A stretch of DNA of 64,000 nucleotides from Oceanirhabdus sp. W0125-5 (GCF_027938815.1 NZ_CP115913.1:1150001-1214000); one strand, 5' to 3'. Shown: positions 17,640-27,125, counted from the stretch's first letter. Program-made: numbers and translations. The notes: generated from the letters alone by a model not told the origin.

Positions 17640-19196
17640 TTAAACAATCTTAGTTGTCCAATCTTCACAGTTCCATATATCTGTTACAACATCTCTATAG
17701 AATTCAGGTTCATGACATACTAGAAGTATAGAGCCTTTATATTCTTTAAGAGCTCTTTTAAGTTCTTCTTTTGCTTCTACATCTAAGTGGTTTGTAGGCT
17801 CGTCCAGAAGAAGAATATTAGATTCTTGGTTTACAAGTTTACAAAGCTTAACTTTAGCTTGCTCTCCACCACTAAGAACCATAACTTTACTTTCAATATG
17901 CTTATTAGTTAAACCGCATTTAGCTAAGGCTGATCTAACTTCATATTGAGTAAATGATGGGAAAACACTCCAAATTTCTTCTATACAAGTTTTAGATTTA
18001 TCACCTTTATCTTCTTGTTCAAAGTATCCAATCTCTTGATAGAAACCATTTTCAACTTCACCAGATAGAGGCTTTATAAGACCCATTAAACTTTTAAGAA
18101 GAGTTGTTTTACCAAGACCATTTGCACCAACAAGCGCAATCTTTTGTCCTCTTTCCATAAGTAAATTTAAAGGACGTGTTAATGGTTCATCATATCCTAT
18201 AACAAGGTCTTTGGCTTCAAAAATTGTTTTTCCAGATGTTCTTCCATATTTGAAATTAAACTCTGGTTTAGGTTTTTCGCCTTTAAGCTCAATCATATCC
18301 ATTTTATCTAATTTTTTCTGACGTGATTTAGCCATATTACTTGTAGCAACTCTTGCTTTATTTCTAGCTATAAAGTCTTTTAAGTCTGCAACTTCCTGCT
18401 GTTGTCTCTTATAAGCAGATTCCAACTGACGTTGTTTCTCAGCGTAGATTCGTTGGAAGTTATCATAGTCACCTACATATCTATCTAATTTACCAGTTTC
18501 CATGTGATATATAAGGTTAATTACACTATTTAAGAATGGAATATCATGTGAAATAAGAATAAAAGCATTCTCATAGTTGTTAAGATATCTTTTAAGCCAT
18601 TCAATATGAACCTCATCAAGATGGTTTGTAGGCTCGTCCAATAGTAATATATCTGGAGTCTCAAGAAGAAGTTTTGCAAGTAAAACTTTAGTTCTTTGCC
18701 CCCCACTTAAATCAGAAACATCTTTATCTAGTCCTATATCCGTAAGTCCTAATCCACGGGCAACTTCCTCGATTTTTGCATCAAGGACATAGAAACCATT
18801 ATTATCAAGCATATCTTGGATAGTGCCCATATCATCCATAAGTTTAACTAATTCATCTTCTGAAGCTGTTGCCATCTTATCGGCAATAGTCATCATTTCA
18901 GCTTCTAAATCAAATAAATATTTAAAAGCGCCCCTTAAAACATCTCTCATAGTCTGACCTTTTGATAAATCAGCATGCTGATCCATATATCCAACTCTTA
19001 CTCTGTTAGACCATTCAACATTTCCTTCATCGGGCATAAGTTTTCCTGTAATAATATTCATGAAAGTAGATTTACCTTCACCATTAGCACCTATAAGTCC
19101 TATATGCTCACCTTTAAGCAATCTAAAAGAAACATCATCAAATATCATTCTGTCGCCAAATCCATGATTAAGATTTTTAACTGTTAATATACTCAT
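17640..19196 (-). CDS. ABC-F family ATPase (ribosome-associated type)
   Basis: This 518-residue protein has two ABC cassettes and no membrane spans, the ABC-F pattern of translation factors and ribosome-protection proteins. Walker A motifs are GANGEGKST and GANGLGKTT, signatures LSGGQRTKV and LSGGEQAKV, and Walker B twice LLLDEPTNHLD. A charged linker (residues about 240-300, QRQLESAYKRQQQEVADLKDF) separates the cassettes. The frame extends 14 codons upstream, but AGAGGTG precedes the ATG at 19196 (MSILTVKNL). It is closest in layout to YkpA/YbiT types; a resistance role cannot be judged. Confidence 0.92.
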   Translation of the reverse strand: MSILTVKNLNHGFGDRMIFDDVSFRLLKGEHIGLIGANGEGKSTFMNIITGKLMPDEGNVEWSNRVRVGYMDQHADLSKGQTMRDVLRGAFKYLFDLEAEMMTIADKMATASEDELVKLMDDMGTIQDMLDNNGFYVLDAKIEEVARGLGLTDIGLDKDVSDLSGGQRTKVLLAKLLLETPDILLLDEPTNHLDEVHIEWLKRYLNNYENAFILISHDIPFLNSVINLIYHMETGKLDRYVGDYDNFQRIYAEKQRQLESAYKRQQQEVADLKDFIARNKARVATSNMAKSRQKKLDKMDMIELKGEKPKPEFNFKYGRTSGKTIFEAKDLVIGYDEPLTRPLNLLMERGQKIALVGANGLGKTTLLKSLMGLIKPLSGEVENGFYQEIGYFEQEDKGDKSKTCIEEIWSVFPSFTQYEVRSALAKCGLTNKHIESKVMVLSGGEQAKVKLCKLVNQESNILLLDEPTNHLDVEAKEELKRALKEYKGSILLVCHEPEFYRDVVTDIWNCEDWTTKIV

Positions 19197-19443
19197 CAAT
19201 TTCACCTCTTGAGTTTTTTTCTTTATATAATAATTCAACTAGTACTACATAGTTAAAATGAATTCATAGATAAAATAATACAATTATGATTGTACAATAT
19301 TTGTACCCTTTAAATCAAATGGAATTATTCCTTTGAGTAGGGTAAAATAACTAGGTTTGAATAGAATTTATCATTTGGATAAATTTATTTAGTTAACACT
19401 GTGAAAGATTCAGATGAGTATTTAGTTAACTTAATCTTATAAA
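19197..19443. other. Divergent intergenic region with direct repeats
   Basis: It contains the exact 12 bp direct repeat TATTTAGTTAAC at 19386-19397 and 19419-19430 (33 bp offset, about three helical turns), plus a palindrome TCAAATGGAAT/ATTCCTTTGA near 19317-19338. These may be regulator sites for either divergent gene. Confidence 0.4.
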
Positions 19444-19452
19444 TGGTATAAT
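19444..19452 (+). promoter_or_regulatory. Extended -10 promoter for the GNAT gene
   Basis: TGGTATAAT is an extended -10 box 52 bases before the start codon, just downstream of the two TATTTAGTTAAC repeats. Confidence 0.5.
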
Positions 19453-19504
19453 AGGGATATAATGGTTTGAATTATAAATTATCAAGTAATTAGGGGGAGT
19501 AATA

Positions 19505-20380
19505 ATGGAGGAACTTAAGTATTCAAATCAAGTATCTATAAAAAAGAAATTAAATGAAACAAGTTTTATAGAGCTTGAAGAATTAGTAAAGATATGTAAT
19601 AAAAATGATAATACAGAATTAATGTTTCATCTTGATGCCCAAAAAGAAGATATTACAAAATTCTTATTTTACCATGAAGAAAAGTTAATTGGATACTTTG
19701 GAATGGTACCTAGTTATGTTAAAGGAGAGGCTATGGTATGGGGAATGATTTTACCTTCTCACAGAACAGAAGAGACTTTTTTACACATTTTTGAGAGTGT
19801 AAGAGATAAGTGTAAGGAGAACAATACTGATAAATTAAAAGTTATTAATGAACGGAATGCTGATAGTTTTAGAGAGTTTGTTACCTCTATTGGTGGAAAA
19901 TTATTATATTCATCTTATGAAATGAATTTTAATATAGAATACTATGAAGAGAAAAAAGATGATATTAAAGACTTTACATTAAAAAAAGCTTCATTGGATG
20001 ATTTAGAAGATATGATTTCAATAGGTATGGATGCCTTTGAAACAACAGAGGAAGAAGAGAGATCATATAATGAAAGAAACTTAAAAGATTCAAAGTTAAG
20101 TAATTATATAGGGAGAATCAACAATACTCCAGTAGGAATTATTTCATCAAGAATAGAAGATGGAGAGGTAAGTATTGCTGATTTAGCTGTGTTAAGAAGC
20201 TATAGAAGAAGGGGGATTGGGAGAGCAATCTTATCCAAAACAATAGCTTATTTACTTAATCAAGGAATAGAAAAGTTTAAATTGGGGGTTGAAACAGAAA
20301 ATAAAAATGCTCTTTCATTATATGAGGACTCTGGTTTTAGAATAGTAAAAGCTAGTGATTGCTATGAATTGAAAATATAA
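19505..20380 (+). CDS. Tandem GNAT-family N-acetyltransferase
   Basis: This is a 291-residue cytoplasmic protein. The C-terminal half has the acetyl-CoA-binding motif VLRSYRRRGIGRAIL followed by ENKNALSLYEDSGFRIV, typical of GNAT enzymes. The N-terminal half looks like a degenerate second GNAT fold, as in tandem-GNAT proteins of the mycothiol synthase type. The substrate is unknown. The ATG lies behind AGGGGGAG. Confidence 0.85.
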   Translation: MEELKYSNQVSIKKKLNETSFIELEELVKICNKNDNTELMFHLDAQKEDITKFLFYHEEKLIGYFGMVPSYVKGEAMVWGMILPSHRTEETFLHIFESVRDKCKENNTDKLKVINERNADSFREFVTSIGGKLLYSSYEMNFNIEYYEEKKDDIKDFTLKKASLDDLEDMISIGMDAFETTEEEERSYNERNLKDSKLSNYIGRINNTPVGIISSRIEDGEVSIADLAVLRSYRRRGIGRAILSKTIAYLLNQGIEKFKLGVETENKNALSLYEDSGFRIVKASDCYELKI

Positions 20381-20383
20381 TTA

Positions 20384-20408
20384 AAAAGCACGCAGCGCGT
20401 GCTTTCTT
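20384..20408. terminator. Terminator between GNAT and the convergent gene
   Basis: AAAAGCACGC-AGC-GCGTGCTTT is a short GC-rich hairpin that overlaps the stop region of the minus-strand gene. Confidence 0.75.
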
Positions 20409-20886
20409 AATAATCAAATTGAATGGAGTTGCTAATTTCTTCTATATGATTTTTATCAGCCCATAAAATTAAATAAGAGTATGTAGTACTATTGATTTTT
20501 ATTGGTTTTGGGTAAGTGACTATTAATCCAGCTTGATTATTCATTTCTGCCCCTTGATCATTGGAGGGAATAATGAGTCTTGCTTCAGCTCTTTGTATTG
20601 TCAATTTTTTTATTGTAGGGTTATTCCCATAGGGTTTTGATACATGAGTTATTTCAAATTTTACAATATCATCTATTGATAAATTCTCCCCTGAAGAGGC
20701 GGATATTTGAAAGAAGCCATTTGTTCCTTCATATTTGTTAAAATAAGAAGGATTAGGTTTCCACTCAGCAGGATATTTAAAAGAAATTTTATAAGTTTTA
20801 TTATTATAGATTTTCCATGCAGGATTATATAATAAACTTTGAATTAGTATTATAGACATGAGAACAGGTTTAATAGCGTAAAGCAT
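20407..20886 (-). CDS. Exported PsbP-like domain protein
   Basis: This protein of about 159 residues has an N-terminal signal or anchor segment (KPVLMSIILIQSLL) and a small beta-rich domain. The motif YKISFKYPAEWKPN resembles the start of PsbP-like domains in Firmicute surface proteins, but the assignment is tentative. The longest frame starts at 20895 with no space after AGGAG; the ATG at 20886 is better. A second small protein of similar type lies at 59289. Confidence 0.6.
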   Translation of the reverse strand: MLYAIKPVLMSIILIQSLLYNPAWKIYNNKTYKISFKYPAEWKPNPSYFNKYEGTNGFFQISASSGENLSIDDIVKFEITHVSKPYGNNPTIKKLTIQRAEARLIIPSNDQGAEMNNQAGLIVTYPKPIKINSTTYSYLILWADKNHIEEISNSIQFDY

Positions 20887-21064
20887 ATGATTCATCTCCT
20901 AATGTATATTAATTTATTACTAACTTTAGTTTATCCATGATTAAGTATTTAATGTAAAAGTAATTATTTAGTATATATGTTGTAATAAGTTGTCTAAAGT
21001 GTTAATATAATGGATAAGGCAACAAGAAGTTAAGTGGGATGAAGTAATATTAGGAGGTGAGGTA

Positions 21065-21511
21065 GTGGAATTATTTGGAGTAAGTATATGGTTATTCATA
21101 CTGATTTTATTTCTAGTTGTGGAAGCTGTGTCATCAGCATTAGTGTCAATTTGGTTCTGTTTTGGTGCACTAGCAGCATGGATATGTTCCATATTCACTG
21201 ACTCAATAGGAATTCAGATTACTATATTCTTCATAGTATCTATATTAGCGCTAATTTTCACAAGACCAATAATCAAAAAACTTATTAAAAGTAAGGGAGA
21301 AACTAGGACAAACTGTTCTTTATTAATAGGAGAGAGTGGTGTTGTTACTGAAGAGATAGATAACATAAGAGGACTAGGAGCTATTAAGATTAAAGGAAAC
21401 GTTTGGAGTGCTATAAGTTTAAATGATGAAAAAATCACCAAAGATACTATAGTAATTGTTGAAAGAATTGAAGGAGTAAAGTTAATAGTTAGAAAGAAAG
21501 AGGAGGAATAA
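21065..21511 (+). CDS. NfeD-like membrane protein
   Basis: This 148-residue protein has three or four hydrophobic segments and then a small soluble OB-fold domain (IGESGVVTEEIDNIRGLGAIKIKGNVWSA), the NfeD layout. NfeD proteins partner SPFH proteins in membrane microdomains. The start is GTG at 21065, correctly spaced from AGGAGGTGA. The SPFH gene starts three bases after the stop codon. Confidence 0.9.
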   Translation: MELFGVSIWLFILILFLVVEAVSSALVSIWFCFGALAAWICSIFTDSIGIQITIFFIVSILALIFTRPIIKKLIKSKGETRTNCSLLIGESGVVTEEIDNIRGLGAIKIKGNVWSAISLNDEKITKDTIVIVERIEGVKLIVRKKEEE

Positions 21512-21514
21512 ATT

Positions 21515-22429
21515 ATGGCAGGAGTTATAGGGGTAGGAGCAATTGTTGTTATAGTTTGTGTATTAATCATAACTAATATCAGAATTGTACCTCAGAGTTG
21601 TGCATTTGTAATTGAGAGATTAGGTACTTATCACTGCACATGGGAAGCAGGGATACATGTTAAAGCACCATTTATTGATAGTGTAGTTAGAAAACTATCA
21701 TTAAAGGAAAAAGTTAATGATTTTCCACCACAACCTGTTATTACAAAGGATAATGTTACTATGGAAATCAATACAGTTGTATTCCATCAGGTAACAGATC
21801 CAAAATTAAATACTTATGGAATTGATAACCCAATAGCAGCAATTGAAAACTTAACAGCTACAACTTTAAGAAATGTAATAGGTGAAATTGAGCTTGATGC
21901 AACATTAACATCAAGAGAAACAATCAACACTAGATTAAGATCTGTTTTAGATGAAGCAACTGATGCTTGGGGAATTAAAGTTACAAGAGTTGAGCTTAAG
22001 GATATCGTTCCACCAGTGGATATCATAGAAGCGATGCAGAAACAGATGGTTGCTGAGAGAGCAAGAAGAGAAGCTATACTTAAAGCTGAGGGTGAGAAGA
22101 AGAGTGCTATCCTGAAAGCAGAAGGGCATAAGGAATCTGTTATCTTAGAGGCAGAAGCGGAAAAAGAAAGTATGTTATTAAGAGCAGAAGCTCAAAAGCA
22201 GAGAGCTATTAAGGTTGCAGAAGGGGAAGCAGAAGCTATTAAGATAATTAATGAAGCTAAACCATCAGTTGAGGTATTAAAGTTAAGAGGACTTGAAACA
22301 TTTGAGAAAGTTGCAGATGGAAAAGCTACAAAGCTTATAATACCATCTGAGATTCAAAATCTTACAAGCCTTCTTTCTGTAGCAAAAGAGTCAATTGGCG
22401 AGATAAAAGAGAAGGAAATAAATAAGTAA
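21515..22429 (+). CDS. SPFH/stomatin-like protein (QmcA/paraslipin type)
   Basis: This 304-residue protein has an N-terminal membrane anchor, an SPFH domain (VPQSCAFVIERLGTYHCTW, TKDNVTMEINTVVFHQV) and a long alanine/glutamate coiled coil (AERARREAILKAEGEKKSA). It oligomerises at the membrane, probably with the adjacent NfeD protein, in membrane quality control. AGGAGG precedes the ATG. A repeat element and a terminator follow. Confidence 0.92.
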   Translation: MAGVIGVGAIVVIVCVLIITNIRIVPQSCAFVIERLGTYHCTWEAGIHVKAPFIDSVVRKLSLKEKVNDFPPQPVITKDNVTMEINTVVFHQVTDPKLNTYGIDNPIAAIENLTATTLRNVIGEIELDATLTSRETINTRLRSVLDEATDAWGIKVTRVELKDIVPPVDIIEAMQKQMVAERARREAILKAEGEKKSAILKAEGHKESVILEAEAEKESMLLRAEAQKQRAIKVAEGEAEAIKIINEAKPSVEVLKLRGLETFEKVADGKATKLIIPSEIQNLTSLLSVAKESIGEIKEKEINK

Positions 22430-22451
22430 ACAGTAAGAAAGAACTAAGAAA

Positions 22452-22690
22452 AAACAAATGGATAATGGATAATGTAAAATGTATAATGATGGATATTTCA
22501 CTCTGTGAAATCTTAATCTTATAGTTCCTTGGATAAGATAGGTTTACTCGTATTATATTTGAAATACAATATTTTATCTTAGATAAAATGAGTAAAAACT
22601 CTTGTTCTAAAGAACAATAAGATGTAGTTTCTGCGATAGCAGAAACATCCATCATTATACATTATCAATTTTACATTATACATTTCTTTT
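22452..22690 (+). repeat. Heptad-arm element, complete copy
   Basis: The left arm units are GGATAAT, GGATAAT, GTAAAAT, GTATAAT. The right arm carries matching reverse-complement units. The first hairpin is TTTCACTCTGTGAAA instead of the usual TTTCTCTCCGAGAAA, a compensatory pair of changes. The last hairpin is GTTTCTGC/GCAGAAAC. The terminator at 22692 follows directly. Confidence 0.85.
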
Positions 22691-22691
22691 A

Positions 22692-22717
22692 CAAGCACCT
22701 AGCGGGTGCTTTTTTTA
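22692..22717 (+). terminator. Terminator attached to the repeat
   Basis: AAGCACC-TAGC-GGGTGCTT is followed by TTTTT. It ends the NfeD/SPFH operon and reaches into the last codon of the convergent permease gene. Confidence 0.8.
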
Positions 22718-23512
22718 GTTATGAATATCTTTTCTATTAAATAATACATATGTCAATGAAGTTGCTACAACAACGATTATCAAAGATATTAATACATATA
22801 TAATTTCTATTTCTTGTCCTATCATGATGGATTTAGCATCGAAGTAATAGAACGGTGTAATGAATTTAAGGAAGTCTAATTTATCTGTTAGAGGTATAAC
22901 TAGTGAAAGCATATACAGTCCAAGTACAACACCTGTTGATAATCCAGTAGCTTTTTTAGTTGTTTTAGTTAATGAGGAGAATAATAATCCTAAGCTTAAC
23001 AACACAATTTGAAGAATTAATAGAGTGCAGGTAATTTTAAATATTTCTCCCGTAAGAGACTCTCCTTTATTATAATAAGCTACGGTAACAGCTGAACCAA
23101 TAAAGGTTACAATATTGAAAATTAAAACATTAATAAATGCGGCTATAAGTTTACTTGTAACAGCTTTATGTCTTTTTATAGGTTTAACCATTAAGAAATC
23201 AGCTGTTTTATCGCGCTCTTCTTTTGAGATTATTGTAGCACCTAGCATTATTGCATGAATGCCAGCTATTAAAGTGAAGTATATGAAGAACATACTATAG
23301 AATCCACCAACAGAAGTTAAATTAATTTTATCAAAACCAAACATGCTTCTCATGACTTCAGGAAGAGATTCCATCATTTCATTTACTTCAGAACCCATTT
23401 TAGAAAAGGCGCTGTATTCAACCATACCTATTGATATGAATAAGAACATTGAAACACACCATATAATTAAAGCTTTTCTATTGGCTTTTAATTCTCGTAA
23501 AACAATATTCAT
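22715..23512 (-). CDS. ABC-2 type transporter permease (duplicate 1)
   Basis: This 265-residue membrane protein has about six spans. The conserved block MLGATIISKEERDKTADFLMVKPIKRHK is typical of ABC-2 permeases of the YhfE/NatB kind. It is clearly a duplicate of the gene at 23726-24523, being identical over long stretches. It lies at the distal end of the TetR-ATPase-permease cluster. The ATG is behind GGAGG. Confidence 0.88.
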   Translation of the reverse strand: MNIVLRELKANRKALIIWCVSMFLFISIGMVEYSAFSKMGSEVNEMMESLPEVMRSMFGFDKINLTSVGGFYSMFFIYFTLIAGIHAIMLGATIISKEERDKTADFLMVKPIKRHKAVTSKLIAAFINVLIFNIVTFIGSAVTVAYYNKGESLTGEIFKITCTLLILQIVLLSLGLLFSSLTKTTKKATGLSTGVVLGLYMLSLVIPLTDKLDFLKFITPFYYFDAKSIMIGQEIEIIYVLISLIIVVVATSLTYVLFNRKDIHN

Positions 23513-23529
23513 TTTAATTCCTCCAATCT

Positions 23530-23701
23530 TATTCCTTCTTCAACAAGATGGATTTACTCCTTTCATCATTAAATACAATATTTTATCCTATGGATGAAAT
23601 GAGTAAATGTTCTTTGTTCTAATGAACATAAGATGTAGTTTCTGGGATAGTAGAAACATCCATCATTATACATTATCAATTTTACATTATACATTTCTTT
23701 T
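23530..23701 (+). repeat. Heptad-arm element, left-truncated copy at a duplication junction
   Basis: Only the part from the second hairpin to the right arm is present. The right arm is nearly identical to that of the copy at 22452. Its left edge meets the upstream region of permease 1 at about 23535, so it spans the junction of the tandem permease duplication. Confidence 0.8.
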
Positions 23702-23725
23702 CAAGCACCCAGTGGGTGCTTGTTT
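23702..23725 (+). terminator. Terminator attached to the truncated repeat
   Basis: AAGCACCC-AGT-GGGTGCTT is a slightly diverged duplicate of the hairpin at 22692, without the long T tract. Confidence 0.55.
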
Positions 23726-24523
23726 CTAGTTGCGAATATCCTTCTTATTAAAGAATATATATGTGAAGGAAGTTGATAATACAATGATTATTAAAGATAT
23801 CAATACATATATTATTTCTATTCCTTGGCCTAGCATGATGTCTTTAGCATCGAAGTAATAGAAAGGTGTTATGAATCTAAGAAAATCTAATTTATCATAT
23901 AAAGGGATTGCTAAAGAAAGAATATACATTCCAAGCACTACAGCTGTTGATAAACTATTAGCCTTCTTACTTGTCTTAGTTAGCGAGGAGAATAAGAGTC
24001 CTAAGCTCAAGAACACAATTTGAAGAATAAATAGTGTACAAGTAATCTTAAATATTTCTCCAGTAATAGCTTCTCCTTTATTATAAAAAGCAACATTCAT
24101 AGCAGAACCAATGAAGGTTACTATATTCAGAATTAATACATTTATAAATGCTGCAATAAGTTTGCTTGTAACAGCTTTATGTCTTTTAATTGGTTTAACC
24201 ATTAAGAAATCAGCTGTTTTATCTCTCTCTTCCTTTGAGATTATTGTAGCGCCTAGCATTATAGCATGAATTCCAGCTATCAAAATGAAATATATGAAGA
24301 ATACGCTGTAGAATCCACCAATAGAAGTTAAATCAATTTTATTAATACCAAACATGTTTCTCATTACTTCAGGAAGAGTTTCCATCATTTCATTTACTTC
24401 AGAACCCATTTTAGAAAAGCCACTGTATTTAATCATTCCCATTGAGATGAATGCGAACATTGAAACACACCAGATAATTAAAGCTTTTCTATTGGCTTTT
24501 AACTCTCTTAATATAATATTCAT
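23726..24523 (-). CDS. ABC-2 type transporter permease (duplicate 2)
   Basis: This is a 265-residue paralogue of the permease at 22715-23512. It has the same length, the same topology and the same MLGATIISKEERDKTADFLM block, with scattered substitutions. Together with 24575-25372 it would form the membrane part of the exporter driven by the ATPase at 25376. GGAGG precedes the ATG. The duplication includes the downstream terminator and half a repeat element. Confidence 0.88.
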   Translation of the reverse strand: MNIILRELKANRKALIIWCVSMFAFISMGMIKYSGFSKMGSEVNEMMETLPEVMRNMFGINKIDLTSIGGFYSVFFIYFILIAGIHAIMLGATIISKEERDKTADFLMVKPIKRHKAVTSKLIAAFINVLILNIVTFIGSAMNVAFYNKGEAITGEIFKITCTLFILQIVFLSLGLLFSSLTKTSKKANSLSTAVVLGMYILSLAIPLYDKLDFLRFITPFYYFDAKDIMLGQGIEIIYVLISLIIIVLSTSFTYIFFNKKDIRN

Positions 24524-24574
24524 TATGATTCCTCCAATATTATTCTAAAATTATATTTAGTTATTCTTATATAT

Positions 24575-25372
24575 TTAAACAGATGGTATATCTCTTTTGT
24601 TGTAGATGATATATCCAATTATTAAGAATAATAATGAAAGAGCCACAGAAAAAATCAAATGTGAAGATGAATAGCTAGCATTCTGTGTAATATAAGCAGA
24701 GTCAAAATGTCCAAAAGGTGTTAAATAAGATATTTTTTCATCATCGAGAGTTTGATTTAGAAGTTGTAATACATAAAAACCAAATACAACACCTAAAGTA
24801 ACAGGTAACACACTCTTTAACTTTGTCATGAAAGTGGATAACATAATACCTAGTGACAATAAGAAAAACTGTATAAAGAACAAACCAAGATTTATAAGAA
24901 TAAAGGTTTTAAGATTATAATCAGCTTTTTTAAAGATTTCAGCAGCAATTATTGCCGATACTAAGAAAACTGCATTCATTATTAATATGTGAAGTAGAAC
25001 AGCGCAGAACTTTGGAATTATTACAGAGGATCTAGTTTTAGGTTTAACCAAAAGGAAATCTGCTGTCTTTTCTCTAAGTTCTTTAGAAATAACATCCAAT
25101 CCAAGTTTCATTGCAAATATTCCACCGATTAATCCAATGTAAACAAAACAGAAACTGTAAAATCCTACAATCTCAGAAAGAGACATATTGTTCATGCCAA
25201 ATGCTTTCAAAAAAGTTTCAGGAAAATTTTCTAAAAGTTTCTCCATCATGGCTGCTTGAGTAGAATAAACAGGGAAGAAAGACATGAACATAAATAATAC
25301 AGCAACTAATGAAATAGTCCATATGATATTGCTTTTTAAATAAGTTTTAAATTCAAACTTGAATATATTCAT
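24575..25372 (-). CDS. ABC-2 type transporter permease (third, divergent)
   Basis: This 265-residue permease has about six spans and the related block MKLGLDVISKELREKTADFLLVKP. It is clearly homologous to, but more distant from, the duplicated pair. The ATG is three bases beyond the ATPase stop codon, so the two are co-translated. Confidence 0.88.
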   Translation of the reverse strand: MNIFKFEFKTYLKSNIIWTISLVAVLFMFMSFFPVYSTQAAMMEKLLENFPETFLKAFGMNNMSLSEIVGFYSFCFVYIGLIGGIFAMKLGLDVISKELREKTADFLLVKPKTRSSVIIPKFCAVLLHILIMNAVFLVSAIIAAEIFKKADYNLKTFILINLGLFFIQFFLLSLGIMLSTFMTKLKSVLPVTLGVVFGFYVLQLLNQTLDDEKISYLTPFGHFDSAYITQNASYSSSHLIFSVALSLLFLIIGYIIYNKRDIPSV

Positions 25373-25375
25373 AGT

Positions 25376-26260
25376 TTAATCCTCCTTTTTATAATAGTAC
25401 ATGAAAATCTCCTCAAGAGTTGGCTCTTGTACAAGTAGATTTTTAACATCTACAGTTGAAAGCTTTTCTATAACTTTATTCATATTTCCTTTATACATGA
25501 AGCTTGCTTCAACTTCATTAGATTTAAGGTCAGTTACACCATCCATATTAAATATGTTTCCATCAAATGATTTATTAGAGACAACTTTAATCTTTTTATA
25601 ATTATCATTTCTTAAAGCTTCAATACTTTCAGTTTTGATTATTTTACCGTCTTTAATTATTGCAACTCTATCACACATTTTTTGAACCTCATCAAGTATG
25701 TGAGAAGAGAAAAATATAGTAGCGCCTCGTTTGTTTTCTTCTCTAATAAGGTCAAAGAATTTCTGTTGCATTAGTGGATCAAGACCACCTGTAGGTTCAT
25801 CTAATATTATTAGTTTAGGTTGATGAAGAAGTCCTTGAACAATACCAACCTTCTTTTTATTACCAAAAGATAAATCGTCTATTTTTCTATTTAAGTCTAA
25901 ATCCATTATTTCTGCTAATTCATGTATTCTTTCAGTACAATCCTTATTATAAAAACTAGCTGAGTATTTTAATAAGTCTATTACTTTCATATTGTTATAA
26001 TAGAATACCTCTGAAGGAAGGTAACCTATATCTTTTCTTATGTCATGACCTTCTTTAAAACAGTCTCTACCAAAAATTTTAGCACTTCCATTAGATGGAT
26101 GAATTAAGGAGAGCAGTGTTCTAATTGTAGTTGATTTACCAGCGCCATTAGGACCGATGAAACCAAAGATTTCTCCTTCTTCAACTTTAAGAGAAACATC
26201 AATAATCCCTCTTTCTTTCCCATAGTATTTAGTTAATTTATTAGTTTCAATAACATACAT
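25376..26260 (-). CDS. ABC transporter ATP-binding protein
   Basis: This 294-residue ATPase drives the adjacent ABC-2 permeases. It has Walker A GPNGAGKST, a signature of variant form LSFGNKKK and Walker B LIILDEPTGGLD. The C-terminal extension (LLVQEPTLEEIFMYYY) is typical of drug, antibiotic or lantibiotic exporters of the CcmA/YhcH type. AAGGGGG precedes the ATG. It lies downstream of the tetR gene on the same strand. Confidence 0.93.
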   Translation of the reverse strand: MYVIETNKLTKYYGKERGIIDVSLKVEEGEIFGFIGPNGAGKSTTIRTLLSLIHPSNGSAKIFGRDCFKEGHDIRKDIGYLPSEVFYYNNMKVIDLLKYSASFYNKDCTERIHELAEIMDLDLNRKIDDLSFGNKKKVGIVQGLLHQPKLIILDEPTGGLDPLMQQKFFDLIREENKRGATIFFSSHILDEVQKMCDRVAIIKDGKIIKTESIEALRNDNYKKIKVVSNKSFDGNIFNMDGVTDLKSNEVEASFMYKGNMNKVIEKLSTVDVKNLLVQEPTLEEIFMYYYKKED

Positions 26261-26303
26261 TTATAATACCCCCTTAAGGTTTAATTAACTTATATTTAAT
26301 ATA

Positions 26304-26984
26304 TTATGAAGATAGCTTTTGTAAAAAATCTCTAACAAAATCTTCGTCAAATAGATTTAGTTTACCGTGTTCCATTTCTAATATGGTTTCAATAGTGTAA
26401 GTATACATATTTAGGTCATCAATTGTCTTATTTATAAATAATTCATCTGCAGTATCTTTATTTGAGTTCATTATAGCAAAGCACATTTTATCACTGAGAG
26501 ACATTCCTATTACCCATATTATTTCACCTTGGTTTGAGTACTTACATTTGAAAGCCCCAGTTTCCATACCTTCTTCTATTATTGTATTTAATAATGGAGT
26601 TGATAATTCAAGGGATAATCGTTTTATGTTTTCTCTTAATATTAAGTTACTGTCATTATACATAGCATACATAATAGCCTTTATATAATCTAAATTAGCT
26701 GCTTTGTACTTTGCAGAGGCATTAAAGATAGTATTTATCTTCTCAATAGGGGAGAGAGAGGAATTAGTTACTACGGCATTTAATTGCTCTACAATTTGTT
26801 CTACGGTGATTTTAACAATTTCCAACATAAGTTCTGATTTTGATTTAAAGTAGTGGTAGAAAGTTCCTTTAGCTATGTCTATTTCATTAATAATCATTTG
26901 TATTGATGTTTTATCATAACCTACAGAATAAAATAATCTTTGTGCTGTATTTATAATTTCATCTCTAGTATTTATATTTGACAT
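26304..26984 (-). CDS. TetR-family transcriptional regulator
   Basis: This 226-residue regulator has an N-terminal helix-turn-helix (TSIQMIINEIDIAKGTFYHYFKSKSEL). It probably represses its own operon with the ABC exporter until a ligand binds the C-terminal domain. The ORF could start at 27011, but AGGAGG precedes the ATG at 26984. The perfect palindrome at 27014-27036 just upstream is its likely operator. Confidence 0.92.
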   Translation of the reverse strand: MSNINTRDEIINTAQRLFYSVGYDKTSIQMIINEIDIAKGTFYHYFKSKSELMLEIVKITVEQIVEQLNAVVTNSSLSPIEKINTIFNASAKYKAANLDYIKAIMYAMYNDSNLILRENIKRLSLELSTPLLNTIIEEGMETGAFKCKYSNQGEIIWVIGMSLSDKMCFAIMNSNKDTADELFINKTIDDLNMYTYTIETILEMEHGKLNLFDEDFVRDFLQKLSS

Positions 26985-27013
26985 GTGATTATATCCTCCT
27001 ATACTATTCATTG

Positions 27014-27036
27014 ATTAGACCGACCGTCGGTCTAAT
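27014..27036. promoter_or_regulatory. TetR operator palindrome
   Basis: ATTAGACCGAC-C-GTCGGTCTAAT is a perfect 11 bp inverted repeat with a one-base centre, 30 bases upstream of the tetR start. GACCGNCGGTC-type palindromes are standard TetR/QacR-class operators. Confidence 0.85.
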
Positions 27037-27090
27037 TTATATTAATATTAGCACTTTTTTCACCTTAGGTCAATAGTAATTGGAAAAAAA

Positions 27091-27121
27091 TTGATGCAAT
27101 ACAAAAATAAAGTGATATAAT
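27091..27121 (+). promoter_or_regulatory. Promoter of the FNT channel gene
   Basis: TTGATG, a 19-base spacer and TGATATAAT (an extended -10) give a plausible sigma-A promoter about 100 bases before the gene. Confidence 0.55.
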
Positions 27122-27125
27122 AAAG

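Noticed and set aside
22362..22655. Minus-strand frames beginning MMDVSANAETTS-like at 22362, 31631 and 33221
   Set aside because: They are read-through of the heptad-arm repeat, have no ribosome site and run into neighbouring genes. The shared peptide only reflects the repeated DNA.
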